A DNA stretch of 64,000 bases, from contig JAPFDS010000061.1 of NCBI GenBank assembly GCA_026168805.1, forward strand, positions 62,001 to 126,000, written 5' to 3'. Source of the DNA: Caryophanales bacterium (GTDB taxonomy: Bacteria > Bacillota > Bacilli > Bacillales > Amphibacillaceae). The position numbers and the translations under genes were made by a program. How positions within the stretch are numbered: the stretch's first letter is position 1; each line of letters opens with the position of its first letter. The notes below the pieces were generated by a model. The model was not told the origin of the DNA, ran no database searches, and saw only the letters and a list, made by a program, of their open reading frames with translations. Shown here in pieces: positions 1-7,918 of this stretch.

Positions 1-218
1 ATTTCAAATAGATTTTTGTTAGGAAATCGATTTTGAAGCGCTCCATATAAAAGTATGAAAATTTGAATGAACATCCCGGTTAACAAAATAGTAATCCAAC
101 TATCCTCTTCGGCCATCTTGAATATATCATGAGGCATTGAGAGGATACCGACGCCTATTTGTGCATGAATGAGTAAAAAACCAAGTTGAAACGTTGTGAT
201 ATTTGTTTTACTATTCAT
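1..218 (-). CDS. GerAB-type spore germination permease, N-terminal part only
   Basis: The first 72 or so codons of a spore germination receptor B subunit; the rest lies beyond the left edge. GerAB proteins are integral membrane members of the amino acid-polyamine-organocation superfamily and help sense germinants in the spore inner membrane. The visible part starts MNSKTNITTFQLG and runs into two hydrophobic segments (FLLIHAQIGVGIL and ILLTGMFIQIFILLYG), the usual start of the family. The ATG at 218 overlaps the end of the upstream A-subunit gene by 8 bases, so the two are translationally coupled. The family is clear; the receptor (GerA, GerB, GerK or other) and its germinant cannot be told. 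Confidence 0.85.
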   Translation of the reverse strand, partial: MNSKTNITTFQLGFLLIHAQIGVGILSMPHDIFKMAEEDSWITILLTGMFIQIFILLYGALQNRFPNKNLFE

Positions 219-1737
219 TGTTATCCCATTCCCTTGAGTCTTTTTGGAATATCTTTTTCTGTGGCTGAATATCTTTCGGTCTCCGATTCATCATCCAGCT
301 TGGTACACGAACAATCCCATCTTTAAACTCACTGAAACGAGTAGGAGTTAATGGAGACAGATATGGAGTGCCAAATGATTCTATTGAACACATATGAATG
401 GCGATGATCATGAACGCAAAAATAATTCCAACAAATCCTAAAGTCGCTGCGCCTATCATAACAGGAATGGAAAGTAGTCTTACGGTGTTCCCTAGTTCGT
501 ATACCGGAATGACAAAAGACATAATTGCTGTTAAAGCAATAACAATAACCATGATGTTTGAGATAATTCCAGCATTTACAACAGACTCACCAATAATAAG
601 CCCTCCAACAATTCCAATCGTTTGCCCAATGGGGGAGGGGAGTCTAATTCCTGCTTCACGGATGAGTTCGATGGTTATTGTCATGACGAGTGCTTCGGAT
701 AAGGGGGAAAAGGGAATAGATTCAATGGAACCTTTCACAAGTCCGACCATTTTATATGGAATGGTTTCAAAGTGAAATCCTACAACCGCAATATAAATAG
801 CAGGAAGAGTGAGTGCACCTAAAAAACTAAATAGCCGAAGAATTCGAAAAAACGAACCAGCTAAATATTTATTATTGTAGTCATCAGGTGACTGAAAAAA
901 TGTGAAAAAAGATACTGGAACAATCAGGGTGTCTGTTGCTCCCTCCGTCAAAATTGCAACTCTTCCTTCAATTAAATTCGCATCTACCCGATCTGGACGC
1001 TCGGTTAATAGAACTTGTTGAAAGGGAGAAAATTGTTTTTCTTCAATCATTTCTTCGATATATCCAGGACTAAAAATCATATCAGTAGAAATTGCCTCAA
1101 TGCGTTCTTTGACTTGAGCGATTGTTTCCTCGTTTGCAATACCATTTATATACAGTATGGCAATTTTTATATTTTCTTCATCACCCTTTGTAATGTACTT
1201 AACCGTAAGTTGCGGGTTTTGAATGCGCTTGCGGACAAAGTTTATATTTGAGTCAAGGTCTTCAATGAATCCTTTGTGTGATCCGCGAATTGTTTTTTCA
1301 TTTGGCGGTTCATCTGGAGATCGGTGCGTTGCTTGTGGACTATTTAGTAGATAACAATGTGTCTCTCCTTCAAAATACAGCACACAATTACCTTGAATCA
1401 TTGAATGAATTACTTGATCTAGTTGATTTTCTTGCTTAAAGTCTGGGTTGGCAAGTAGTTGGTTAATTTTATTGTCAAGCTCGATGGATTCATCCATTAA
1501 TGGATCAAGAAAGTTTTGTTGAATTTGCTCTGTCTTCACCATCGTCTCTAAATAAATAATAACACTTTGCTTATTTTGAATGGTCATTTTTTGTATTTGT
1601 ATATCGTCACTTTCATATAATCCTTGTTTGATATAATGTATATTTTCATCAATACTTGTATAGACAGATTGTGTCGCATGAGTTGGTTGTACTTCTGGTT
1701 CTTTTTGTGAAAACAAATTCTTCAAAAAAGACAACAT
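211..1737 (-). CDS. GerAA-type spore germination receptor A subunit
   Basis: 508 aa A subunit of a Ger(x)A nutrient germinant receptor. The N-terminal half (about 1-290) is a soluble cytoplasmic domain. The C-terminal half holds several membrane segments with the family landmarks PFSPLSEAL, then REAGIRLPSPIGQ near residue 360 and GGLIIGESVVNAG just after. The tail is short, basic and hydrophilic. The start ATG at 1737 follows AAAGGTGAG at good spacing. It is first in the operon and overlaps the B subunit by 8 bases; the C-subunit lipoprotein should follow outside the window. Expression is expected in the forespore under SigG, but no convincing SigG promoter could be picked out upstream. Confidence 0.95.
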   Translation of the reverse strand: MLSFLKNLFSQKEPEVQPTHATQSVYTSIDENIHYIKQGLYESDDIQIQKMTIQNKQSVIIYLETMVKTEQIQQNFLDPLMDESIELDNKINQLLANPDFKQENQLDQVIHSMIQGNCVLYFEGETHCYLLNSPQATHRSPDEPPNEKTIRGSHKGFIEDLDSNINFVRKRIQNPQLTVKYITKGDEENIKIAILYINGIANEETIAQVKERIEAISTDMIFSPGYIEEMIEEKQFSPFQQVLLTERPDRVDANLIEGRVAILTEGATDTLIVPVSFFTFFQSPDDYNNKYLAGSFFRILRLFSFLGALTLPAIYIAVVGFHFETIPYKMVGLVKGSIESIPFSPLSEALVMTITIELIREAGIRLPSPIGQTIGIVGGLIIGESVVNAGIISNIMVIVIALTAIMSFVIPVYELGNTVRLLSIPVMIGAATLGFVGIIFAFMIIAIHMCSIESFGTPYLSPLTPTRFSEFKDGIVRVPSWMMNRRPKDIQPQKKIFQKDSREWDNNE

Positions 1738-1913
1738 GATCGTTCACTCACCTTTATAAAATAGTATTTGTATCACGAGTTGTATGTAAAAACCTTTATT
1801 GTAGTCTTTGCAAGAATGGCTTTTTTATGCAATGTAAGACTCGCATGTTTTAGGTGGATGGAGTAAAGTGTGCTAAACTTACATATATGATGATATAGAA
1901 AGGGGTTTTATAT

Positions 1914-2453
1914 GTGCTACATGTAGATCATACAGCTCTTATTCTAGTGGATTATCAAGGAAAACTCGCTCGGGTAATGGACAGAAATGAAGACTTGCTC
2001 GATGCAATGGTACGTCTAGTGAAAGGAGTGCAGCTCTTAAATATCCCGATTATTTGGTTAGAGCAGTATCCGAAAGGGTTAGGTCCGACAGCTCCTGAAG
2101 TTAAGGAATTGTTAAAAGGAGAAGACCCCATCGCTAAAATGGATTTCAGCGCATGTCAACACGAAGATTTCCAAGCAAAAATGAAAGAATTAAACAAAAA
2201 GTCGTATCTCGTGGCAGGGATAGAAGCGCATATTTGCGTGTATCAAACGGTGAAGGAATTGCTCGAAGAAGACTATTATGTAGAATATGTGCATGACGCA
2301 ATTTCCTCACGAACAGCAGCAAACAAAGAAGTGGCTGTAGATAAAATGAATCTGCTAGGTGCATTTCCAACTTCCGTCGAAATGGCATTATTTGAACTGA
2401 TGGGAACAGCAGAACATCCAGCATTTAAAGATATTAGTAAATTGATTCAATAA
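1914..2453 (+). CDS. Isochorismatase-family cysteine hydrolase (YcaC-like)
   Basis: 179 aa cytosolic hydrolase of the isochorismatase-like superfamily. The catalytic triad can be placed at Asp13 (LILVDYQ), Lys75 (IAKMDFSAC) and Cys108 (GIEAHICVYQ), with a conserved glycine just before the GIEAH segment. The length suits the YcaC-like subgroup, whose substrates are mostly unknown; isochorismate itself is unlikely. Translation should start at GTG 1914: an ATG two bases upstream runs into a stop after three codons, and GAAAGGGG lies 8 bases before the GTG. It is monocistronic, divergent from the germination operon, and followed by the tandem hairpin array, which may end its transcript. Confidence 0.88.
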   Translation: MLHVDHTALILVDYQGKLARVMDRNEDLLDAMVRLVKGVQLLNIPIIWLEQYPKGLGPTAPEVKELLKGEDPIAKMDFSACQHEDFQAKMKELNKKSYLVAGIEAHICVYQTVKELLEEDYYVEYVHDAISSRTAANKEVAVDKMNLLGAFPTSVEMALFELMGTAEHPAFKDISKLIQ

Positions 2454-2465
2454 GAAGCATTTTCA

Positions 2466-3210
2466 GGTCATGAGTGTGTGCGTCATGACCTGTTTTTTGA
2501 ATAAAAGGGTGAAAGTGGGTAATGAGGTTGCGTTTCATGACCTGCTTTTTGATAAAAGAGTGAAAGCGTGTCATGAGGTTGTGTTTCATGTCCTGCTTTT
2601 TGATAAAAGTGTGAATGCGGGTCATGAGAGCATGTGTCATGACCTGCTTTTTGATAAAAGAGGTGAAAGCGGGTAATGAGGTTGTGTTTCATGTCCTGCT
2701 TTTTGACTAAAAGAGTGAAAGCGGGTCATGAGACAGCCTGTCATGACTCGTTCTTTGTTAAAAAGAGCAATCAGGAGTCATGAGGATGCCTGTCATGACC
2801 TGTACTTCGGTAAAAAGTGTAATCAGAGGTCATGAGGATGCCTGTCATGACCTGTCTTTCGGTAAAAAGTGTAATCAGAGGTCATGAGGATGCCTGTCAT
2901 GACCTGTACTTCGGTAAAAAGTGTAATCAGAGGTCATGAGGATGCCTGTCATGACCTGTACTTTGGTAAAAAGTGTAATCAGAGGTCATGAGGCTGCTTG
3001 TCATGACCTGTACTTGGATAAAAATTGAAATCAGCGGTCATGAGAGCGCTTGTCATGACCCGTACTTGGGTAAAATCGTAATCAGCGGTCATGAGAGCGC
3101 AAGTCATGACCTGTTCTTTGGTAAAAAGGGTAATCACGAGTCATGAGAACACCTTTCATGACCTGTCCTTCGGTAAAAAGAGCAATCACGGGTCATGAGG
3201 ATGATGTCAA
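2466..3210. repeat. Tandem array of about 14.5 hairpin-forming units, 51-53 bp period
   Basis: This gene-free stretch is a tandem array. Each unit opens with GGTCATGA, has a 9-10 base variable loop, closes with TCATGACC, and continues with a 26-28 base linker. Units begin at about 2466, 2518, 2569, 2620, 2672 and 2724, then every 52-53 bases to a last partial unit at 3191. Units in the 2770-2990 part are almost identical; the outer units diverge, as expected if the array grows from its middle. Linkers of the first five units share a CTTTTTGATAAAAG core; later units share a TTCGGTAAAAAGTGTAATCA core. The period is not a multiple of three and changes between units, so the array is not coding. 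It separates two convergent genes. Confidence 0.92.
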
Positions 3211-3248
3211 TGGCTTTATATTCAGGATAAACTACCGATATATAGAAA

Positions 3249-3289
3249 AACCCTTTATTTTGCAGGATACACCTACAAAATAAAGGGTT
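3249..3289. terminator. Bidirectional intrinsic terminator
   Basis: A near-perfect inverted repeat (AACCCTTTATTTTG with CAAAATAAAGGGTT) is followed by a T-run on the plus strand and preceded by an A-run. It can end transcripts arriving through the hairpin array and those from the YhgE-like gene on the minus strand. Confidence 0.85.
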
Positions 3290-3293
3290 GTTT

Positions 3294-5039
3294 TTATCTA
3301 AACAGATCTAAAAATCGTTGCCATAAGGTTTTGCTTTCTTCTTCGGTGACAGGTTCATCATCTTCGTCATCATCTTTTTGAATGCCTTCTGTTTGTAAGA
3401 CGAATTGGACGACACTGACGTTTTCATTTTTATCAGAAACAAATGAAACAGGTTCGTAATCGGAGAAGTCAAAGTCATCTATAAATTCATCAATTTCTGA
3501 TTGGAACTGATCAGGCAAATCCCTTGTAGCATCTTGCAATTCTTTTGTTCCATCGTGGAGTGTTTTCACGCCATCTTCAAGGTCTAAAACTCCACTTGCA
3601 AGTTCATTTGTTCCGTTGTTGAGTTCATTGTAATTTGTTGCGAGTTCAGACACACCATTTGTATAATCTACGAGCCCGTTATGGAATGTTTCATACTCAG
3701 ACGCCATCGTTGTGAGTCCTTCTTGCAACTCAGCAACATCATCAAGTAATGTGAGATCTTCCATTGCTGCTTCAATTCCATCGGCGATTTCCTCGAGAGT
3801 TTCAGCCATGCTGTTGTTGATGTTTGTAATACTTACTGGAATTTCTTCACTAATGGCTTTCACTTTTTGAGCGGCAACGTATGTTGCTTGTAGTTCATCA
3901 ATGACTTTACGAATATCCTCATTTGCTTCGTTTTCTTCAAGAAAACCGTAAAGTTCATGAAAATCATCTTCACTAATTGTTCCACTTGGAATATCTTTAA
4001 TCGAATCTTCTAATGCACCAAGCCCATCATTTAAATTGTGAAGTTCTTTCGCTGCCTCTCTCAACCCTTCCGGAATGACTTCAATTTCCGAAAGGTCAGG
4101 CACTCCTGGAGCGTCTTCCATTCCCCCGCTAATGTCTCTAAATGCATTTAATATTTCTTGAGAACCGTCAATGAGCTCACCAGATGAATGTTTTAATTCT
4201 GTTAGTCCGGACTGAAACGCATTCGAACCTTCACTAAGTGCATTGGTTCCACCACGTAAGTCTGAAACTCCAGATGATAAATCGCCAACACCCTTATTAA
4301 TCTCTTCAATCGCATCCGCTAATTCTTGCATTTCTTCTGCTAACTCATCTGTATCCGGGCTGTCAAAGCCAATGCTAGCAGGTACAGCGCTAATATCAAT
4401 GGGCTCCATTTCTAAGTCAACGACTTCAGCTGAAATGATAAATACTTCTTCTTGTTCCGGCAACACAGTGAAGTTGAGTAATTTGTTTTTCCCTTCATTT
4501 GCTTCTGTCGCTTCAGGGGCTTGAATATTTTTAAACTTCTCCGGTTCAAACATGACTCCAATTTGAAGCATATAGTAATCGACGAATGTTTGATCAATCT
4601 CTTTGTTTGCCGTCGTTTCGATCTGAATTTCCAAGTCTCCACTTTCTCCTAATAGGTCCTCGGGCTTCATTTCTTTTCCGTCCAGCTTATACGTAATCGA
4701 AATATCCCATGGGAGTTGTTTCTTTTCAAGCTCTCCTTGATAGTGAAAATCAGCCTCTGCTTCAAATGTGACTTTGTTATTATTTTCATCAATCGTTGTT
4801 AAATCGGTCAAATTTCTAACACTACTGTACTTTCCATAGTCGGTAAACTCTCCAGCTTTATCTACCTCAAATGAATTGACAACATACATGTTTTTTACGT
4901 TGCCGTTAGGATCAAGTTTCCCGTATATGACTTCATCTTTTGAAGAATATTTACCACCTGCAGCAAACACATTCATTGGAAGTGTTGCTACAATTAATAA
5001 ACAACTGAGTAGCAATCCAATAGTTCGTTTGATACGCAC
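3294..5039 (-). CDS. YhgE/Pip-like secreted coiled-coil protein paired with an MMPL exporter
   Basis: About 581 aa. A signal-like hydrophobic segment (IGLLLSCLLIVATLPMNVFA) is followed by a beta-rich region, then (about 260-540) a long helical region with recurring G-x-x-x-L-x-x-G patterns (GVGDLSSGVSDLRGG, GTNELASGVLDLEDGV). This pattern is typical of YhgE/Pip 'X-Tfes' proteins that accompany MMPL transporters. The C-terminus is acidic, then basic-aromatic (LWQRFLDLFR). I chose GTG 5039 over ATG 5087 because AAGGAAGTGAT precedes it and it lies just after the MMPL stop at 5044, leaving 4 bases. It is co-transcribed with the exporter and probably acts outside the membrane with it. Substrate unknown. 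Confidence 0.75.
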   Translation of the reverse strand: MRIKRTIGLLLSCLLIVATLPMNVFAAGGKYSSKDEVIYGKLDPNGNVKNMYVVNSFEVDKAGEFTDYGKYSSVRNLTDLTTIDENNNKVTFEAEADFHYQGELEKKQLPWDISITYKLDGKEMKPEDLLGESGDLEIQIETTANKEIDQTFVDYYMLQIGVMFEPEKFKNIQAPEATEANEGKNKLLNFTVLPEQEEVFIISAEVVDLEMEPIDISAVPASIGFDSPDTDELAEEMQELADAIEEINKGVGDLSSGVSDLRGGTNALSEGSNAFQSGLTELKHSSGELIDGSQEILNAFRDISGGMEDAPGVPDLSEIEVIPEGLREAAKELHNLNDGLGALEDSIKDIPSGTISEDDFHELYGFLEENEANEDIRKVIDELQATYVAAQKVKAISEEIPVSITNINNSMAETLEEIADGIEAAMEDLTLLDDVAELQEGLTTMASEYETFHNGLVDYTNGVSELATNYNELNNGTNELASGVLDLEDGVKTLHDGTKELQDATRDLPDQFQSEIDEFIDDFDFSDYEPVSFVSDKNENVSVVQFVLQTEGIQKDDDEDDEPVTEEESKTLWQRFLDLFR

Positions 5040-5043
5040 ATCA

Positions 5044-7101
5044 TCACTTCCTTTTATAAAAGTTTGGCTTCCACGTTGTTTTTTCAATGACCTTATCTAG
5101 AACGATTAATAATGCAGGGAGTAGGAGTACAACGAGTGTAAATGCAAGCAATGTTCCTCGTCCGAGCAAAATACCAATCGATGATATGATCGGATCAGAA
5201 GACGTCGCCCATAATGTAAATCCAACCGTCGAAAGAATCGACGCAGGTACAGCAATCGAGAAGATATTATCGTTAATCGTCTCTGTAATTGCCTTGATAG
5301 CTGGCATGTCTTGACGTTTTCTCGTGTAGTCTTCTGAAAATAGAATTGCATAGTCAACCGTAGCGGCGAGCTGCACGATACTAATAATTAAGTACCCAAT
5401 ATAAACAAGTGGGTCCTGTGTGAAATAAGGAACGGCCAAGTTGATCCAAACAGATGCTTGAATCGTTAACAAGAGTACAATTGGCAATGTCAGTGATTTA
5501 AATGTCACAAACAACACGAGCGCAATCGTACTAACCGTTAAAATATTGACGAGCACATTATCTTTTTCAACAATATGCTTCATGTCAAACAAGGTGACAC
5601 TCTCACCTGTGGCGTAATATTGATCGCCATAATACGCTTCAGCTAAGTCTCGTACATCCTCAACTAAAGCAAAGGCTTCATCGCCCTCAGATGTAGTCGT
5701 TGTATTTAACACAATCCGGCTATAGTTTTCTGAAAAAAATTGTTCTTGCTCTTCTTCATCTAAATACTCCGTAGGAATTGCGATTCCAACAGCCGAGGTA
5801 TATGAAATACTACTTTTTACATAATGTAAATCCTCTAAATCTTGAACAAGTTTTTCCTCACGAGCTAAGTCACCTTTAGGCACGAGCAGCACCATAGGCG
5901 TGAACTTTCCAAAAGCCTCTTCAATCTCAGCACTGTCTATTCCTTCGCGCGTATCTTCAGGAAGCTCTCCCATACCGTAGATAAAGTCCGTTTTACTTTG
6001 TGCCAGAAATGCTGGAACAATTACAATCGCAATGAGAATAAGCATTGGAAGACGGAACTTCACAAAAAAGTTTCCCACATTATATTTACTTGGAATAAAC
6101 GGTTTATGTTGTGTTTTATCAATAAAACGGTAAAACATTAACGTAAGTGCTGGTAAGAAAATCATGACACTTAAAAAGCTGAGTAAGATACCTTTTACAA
6201 GGTTAATCCCTAAGTCGGCTCCGATTTCAAAACTCATGAACGTGAGAGCCATAAATCCGAAAAATGTTGTTGCAGCACTTGCCGTAATAGCAGGGAATGA
6301 CTTTTTAATGGCCCGTTTCATAGCTTCAGCTGGATCATCTATTTCTTGTCTGAAATCCTCAAAGCGATGCAATAAAAATATGGCATAATCAAGCGAGACG
6401 GCCAGTTGCAAAATCGGTGCAACCGATTGTGAAATAAATGAAATTTCACCAACAAAAACGTTCGTTCCTAGGTTGATTAAAATCGATACACCAATCGCTG
6501 TTAAGAAAAAGATTGGTTCAGCCCAAGAAGTGGTTGATAGTAGCAAGATAATAATGACGGCAGGAACGAGAATTAATGCAGCATTCATCGTTTCTTTCCC
6601 TGTCGCCTCTTGAGAGATGGCTACTTCTAAGGCATCTCCAGCAAGGGCGTTATCTTCACCAATTATTTCATAAACTGCATTTGTTGCCGGTACTTCTTTG
6701 CCGTCTTCCACCTCAAAAGTGAAGAGGGCATTGTCATTTTTATAATAGGTTTCGAGCAAGTCGACATCAATCATTTCAAGAGGTGTACGTAAATCAACGA
6801 CGTCATCTAGCCACATCATGCCTGATACGCCGTCTATTTCTTCAAGTTCCTCTTTATATACAAGTGCCTCTTGAATCGTAACATCTCGAATCATTACTCG
6901 TGTATTGGCAACCTCTTCATCAAATTCCTCTTCCATAATATCGATTGCTTCTGTAGAAGGAGATTCTTTCGGTAAATAATCGGTCATATTATAGTTCACC
7001 GACACTCCAAATTGTAAAATTCCTCCAACAGCCGCAAGTGCAAAAAATACAATTACAATTAATTTTTTATGCTTTAAAAGCCGAGTTAAAAAGTCAATCA
7101 A
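5044..7101 (-). CDS. MMPL/RND-family membrane transporter
   Basis: 685 aa protein of the RND superfamily, MMPL branch (YdfJ/YdgH-like). It has the duplicated layout: one membrane segment near residue 15, an extracytoplasmic domain (about 35-170), five or six membrane segments (about 175-340), a second extracytoplasmic domain (about 365-500), and a second membrane bundle. Charged residues within the bundles (SLDYAIFLLHRFED and TVDYAILFSEDYTRKRQ) match the proton-relay and loop positions of the family. Such proteins export lipids, siderophores or drugs. It is first in a two-gene operon with the YhgE-like gene, and has a SigA-type promoter and a perfect palindrome upstream. Confidence 0.9.
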   Translation of the reverse strand: MIDFLTRLLKHKKLIVIVFFALAAVGGILQFGVSVNYNMTDYLPKESPSTEAIDIMEEEFDEEVANTRVMIRDVTIQEALVYKEELEEIDGVSGMMWLDDVVDLRTPLEMIDVDLLETYYKNDNALFTFEVEDGKEVPATNAVYEIIGEDNALAGDALEVAISQEATGKETMNAALILVPAVIIILLLSTTSWAEPIFFLTAIGVSILINLGTNVFVGEISFISQSVAPILQLAVSLDYAIFLLHRFEDFRQEIDDPAEAMKRAIKKSFPAITASAATTFFGFMALTFMSFEIGADLGINLVKGILLSFLSVMIFLPALTLMFYRFIDKTQHKPFIPSKYNVGNFFVKFRLPMLILIAIVIVPAFLAQSKTDFIYGMGELPEDTREGIDSAEIEEAFGKFTPMVLLVPKGDLAREEKLVQDLEDLHYVKSSISYTSAVGIAIPTEYLDEEEQEQFFSENYSRIVLNTTTTSEGDEAFALVEDVRDLAEAYYGDQYYATGESVTLFDMKHIVEKDNVLVNILTVSTIALVLFVTFKSLTLPIVLLLTIQASVWINLAVPYFTQDPLVYIGYLIISIVQLAATVDYAILFSEDYTRKRQDMPAIKAITETINDNIFSIAVPASILSTVGFTLWATSSDPIISSIGILLGRGTLLAFTLVVLLLPALLIVLDKVIEKTTWKPNFYKRK

Positions 7102-7160
7102 CGTTCATCCTTTCTCACGTCAAACCATTTTTGATTCGAAATATATGTTTATCGTTCACC

Positions 7161-7174
7161 TATACAATTGTATA
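7161..7174. promoter_or_regulatory. Perfect palindrome TATACAATTGTATA, probable operator
   Basis: This 14-bp perfect palindrome lies 8 bases downstream of the -10 box of the minus-strand MMPL promoter, close to the expected transcription start. A repressor bound here would block the exporter operon. No regulator gene is adjacent, so the binding protein is unknown. Confidence 0.5.
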
Positions 7175-7182
7175 CCTTGTTT

Positions 7183-7211
7183 ATTATACGCCGGAATAAT
7201 AGGCTCTTCAA
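7183..7211 (-). promoter_or_regulatory. SigA-type promoter of the MMPL operon
   Basis: On the minus strand TTGAAG (7211-7206) and a consensus TATAAT (7188-7183) are separated by 17 bases. They lie about 80 bases before the MMPL start codon. The interval 7102-7409 has no gene; it holds this promoter, the palindrome downstream of it, and the leader of the divergent small membrane protein. Confidence 0.65.
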
Positions 7212-7409
7212 CGATTATGAAAGGCAAATTAGTGACAGAAAATTAAATGGTAGAAAGTGGGAATTATACTGCTTGACATGACAAATATGAGAAAAGAGTC
7301 TACTAAGTAAGTTATATATACCTAGTCTTAAGGCCTCTCTATATTTATTCGTTTATTTGCTACAATACATATCAATATGTGTTAACCGGAAATAAAAGGG
7401 GAGAGGCGA

Positions 7410-7802
7410 ATGGATGAAAGAAAAAAGAAGAGTGATAAAATTGCTAAGTGGGGAATAGGTGTCACTATGGGTTTTTTCGGAGTATTATTTTTAATCGGCC
7501 AATTTTCTGATGGTTTTAAAGGGATTATTTTTATCGCTTTATATTTCTCCGCACTTTTCCTATTCTTGTGGTTAGTTGGTTATTTGCCAACATGGTTGCA
7601 AGTTGTTGCTTTTTCAATTGTAGGTGTACTCTTAGCTTTTGAAGTATTAGGACAATGGACACTTGTTCTAGTCGCTGCAGGTATCGTTGGAGGTTACTAT
7701 ATAGCCTGCCAGTATTTGAAATCGGAAAACACTAAAAAGAAAGCTATGTATACAATGTATGTTTGTCTTTTTATAGTACTGATTTTTTCTGACAATTTTT
7801 AG
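7410..7802 (+). CDS. Small four-helix membrane protein, unknown
   Basis: 130 aa, not recognised. A short basic N-terminus (MDERKKKSDKIAKW) is followed by about four hydrophobic segments: near residues 15-32, 37-55, 58-92 (two helices close together) and 108-127. There is no signal cleavage site or catalytic motif. The start ATG follows GGGGAGAGGC at suitable spacing. It stands alone, divergent from the MMPL operon and convergent with the anion transporter. The long, promoter-bearing leader and codon use like its neighbours support a real gene. Confidence 0.7.
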   Translation: MDERKKKSDKIAKWGIGVTMGFFGVLFLIGQFSDGFKGIIFIALYFSALFLFLWLVGYLPTWLQVVAFSIVGVLLAFEVLGQWTLVLVAAGIVGGYYIACQYLKSENTKKKAMYTMYVCLFIVLIFSDNF

Positions 7803-7854
7803 GATTAAAAGTTCATGCAGATAGATCACGGAGATATTGACGTAAAAAAGACAT

Positions 7855-7895
7855 TTTTAGTGCGAACTAATCAATTTCACAAGCTCGCACTAAAA
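7855..7895. terminator. Inverted repeat between convergent genes, possible terminator
   Basis: TTTTAGTGCGA and TCGCACTAAAA form an 11-bp stem with a 19-base loop between two convergent genes. T-rich ends exist on both strands but the U-tract is short, so termination is plausible only. Confidence 0.45.
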
Positions 7896-7918
7896 TATCC
7901 AAAGCCCCAAGAACGATA

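Noticed and set aside
398-775. Plus-strand 125-aa frame inside gerAA
   Set aside because: Shadow of the gerAA coding strand; no ribosome binding site and low-quality composition.
2434-2692. Short open frames of about 68 aa in the hairpin array
   Set aside because: They arise from the repeat units; the period is often 52 bases, so the frame shifts from unit to unit, and none has a ribosome binding site.
2466-3210. CRISPR array
   Set aside because: The whole unit, including the part between hairpins, is conserved; there are no unique spacers and no cas genes in the window.
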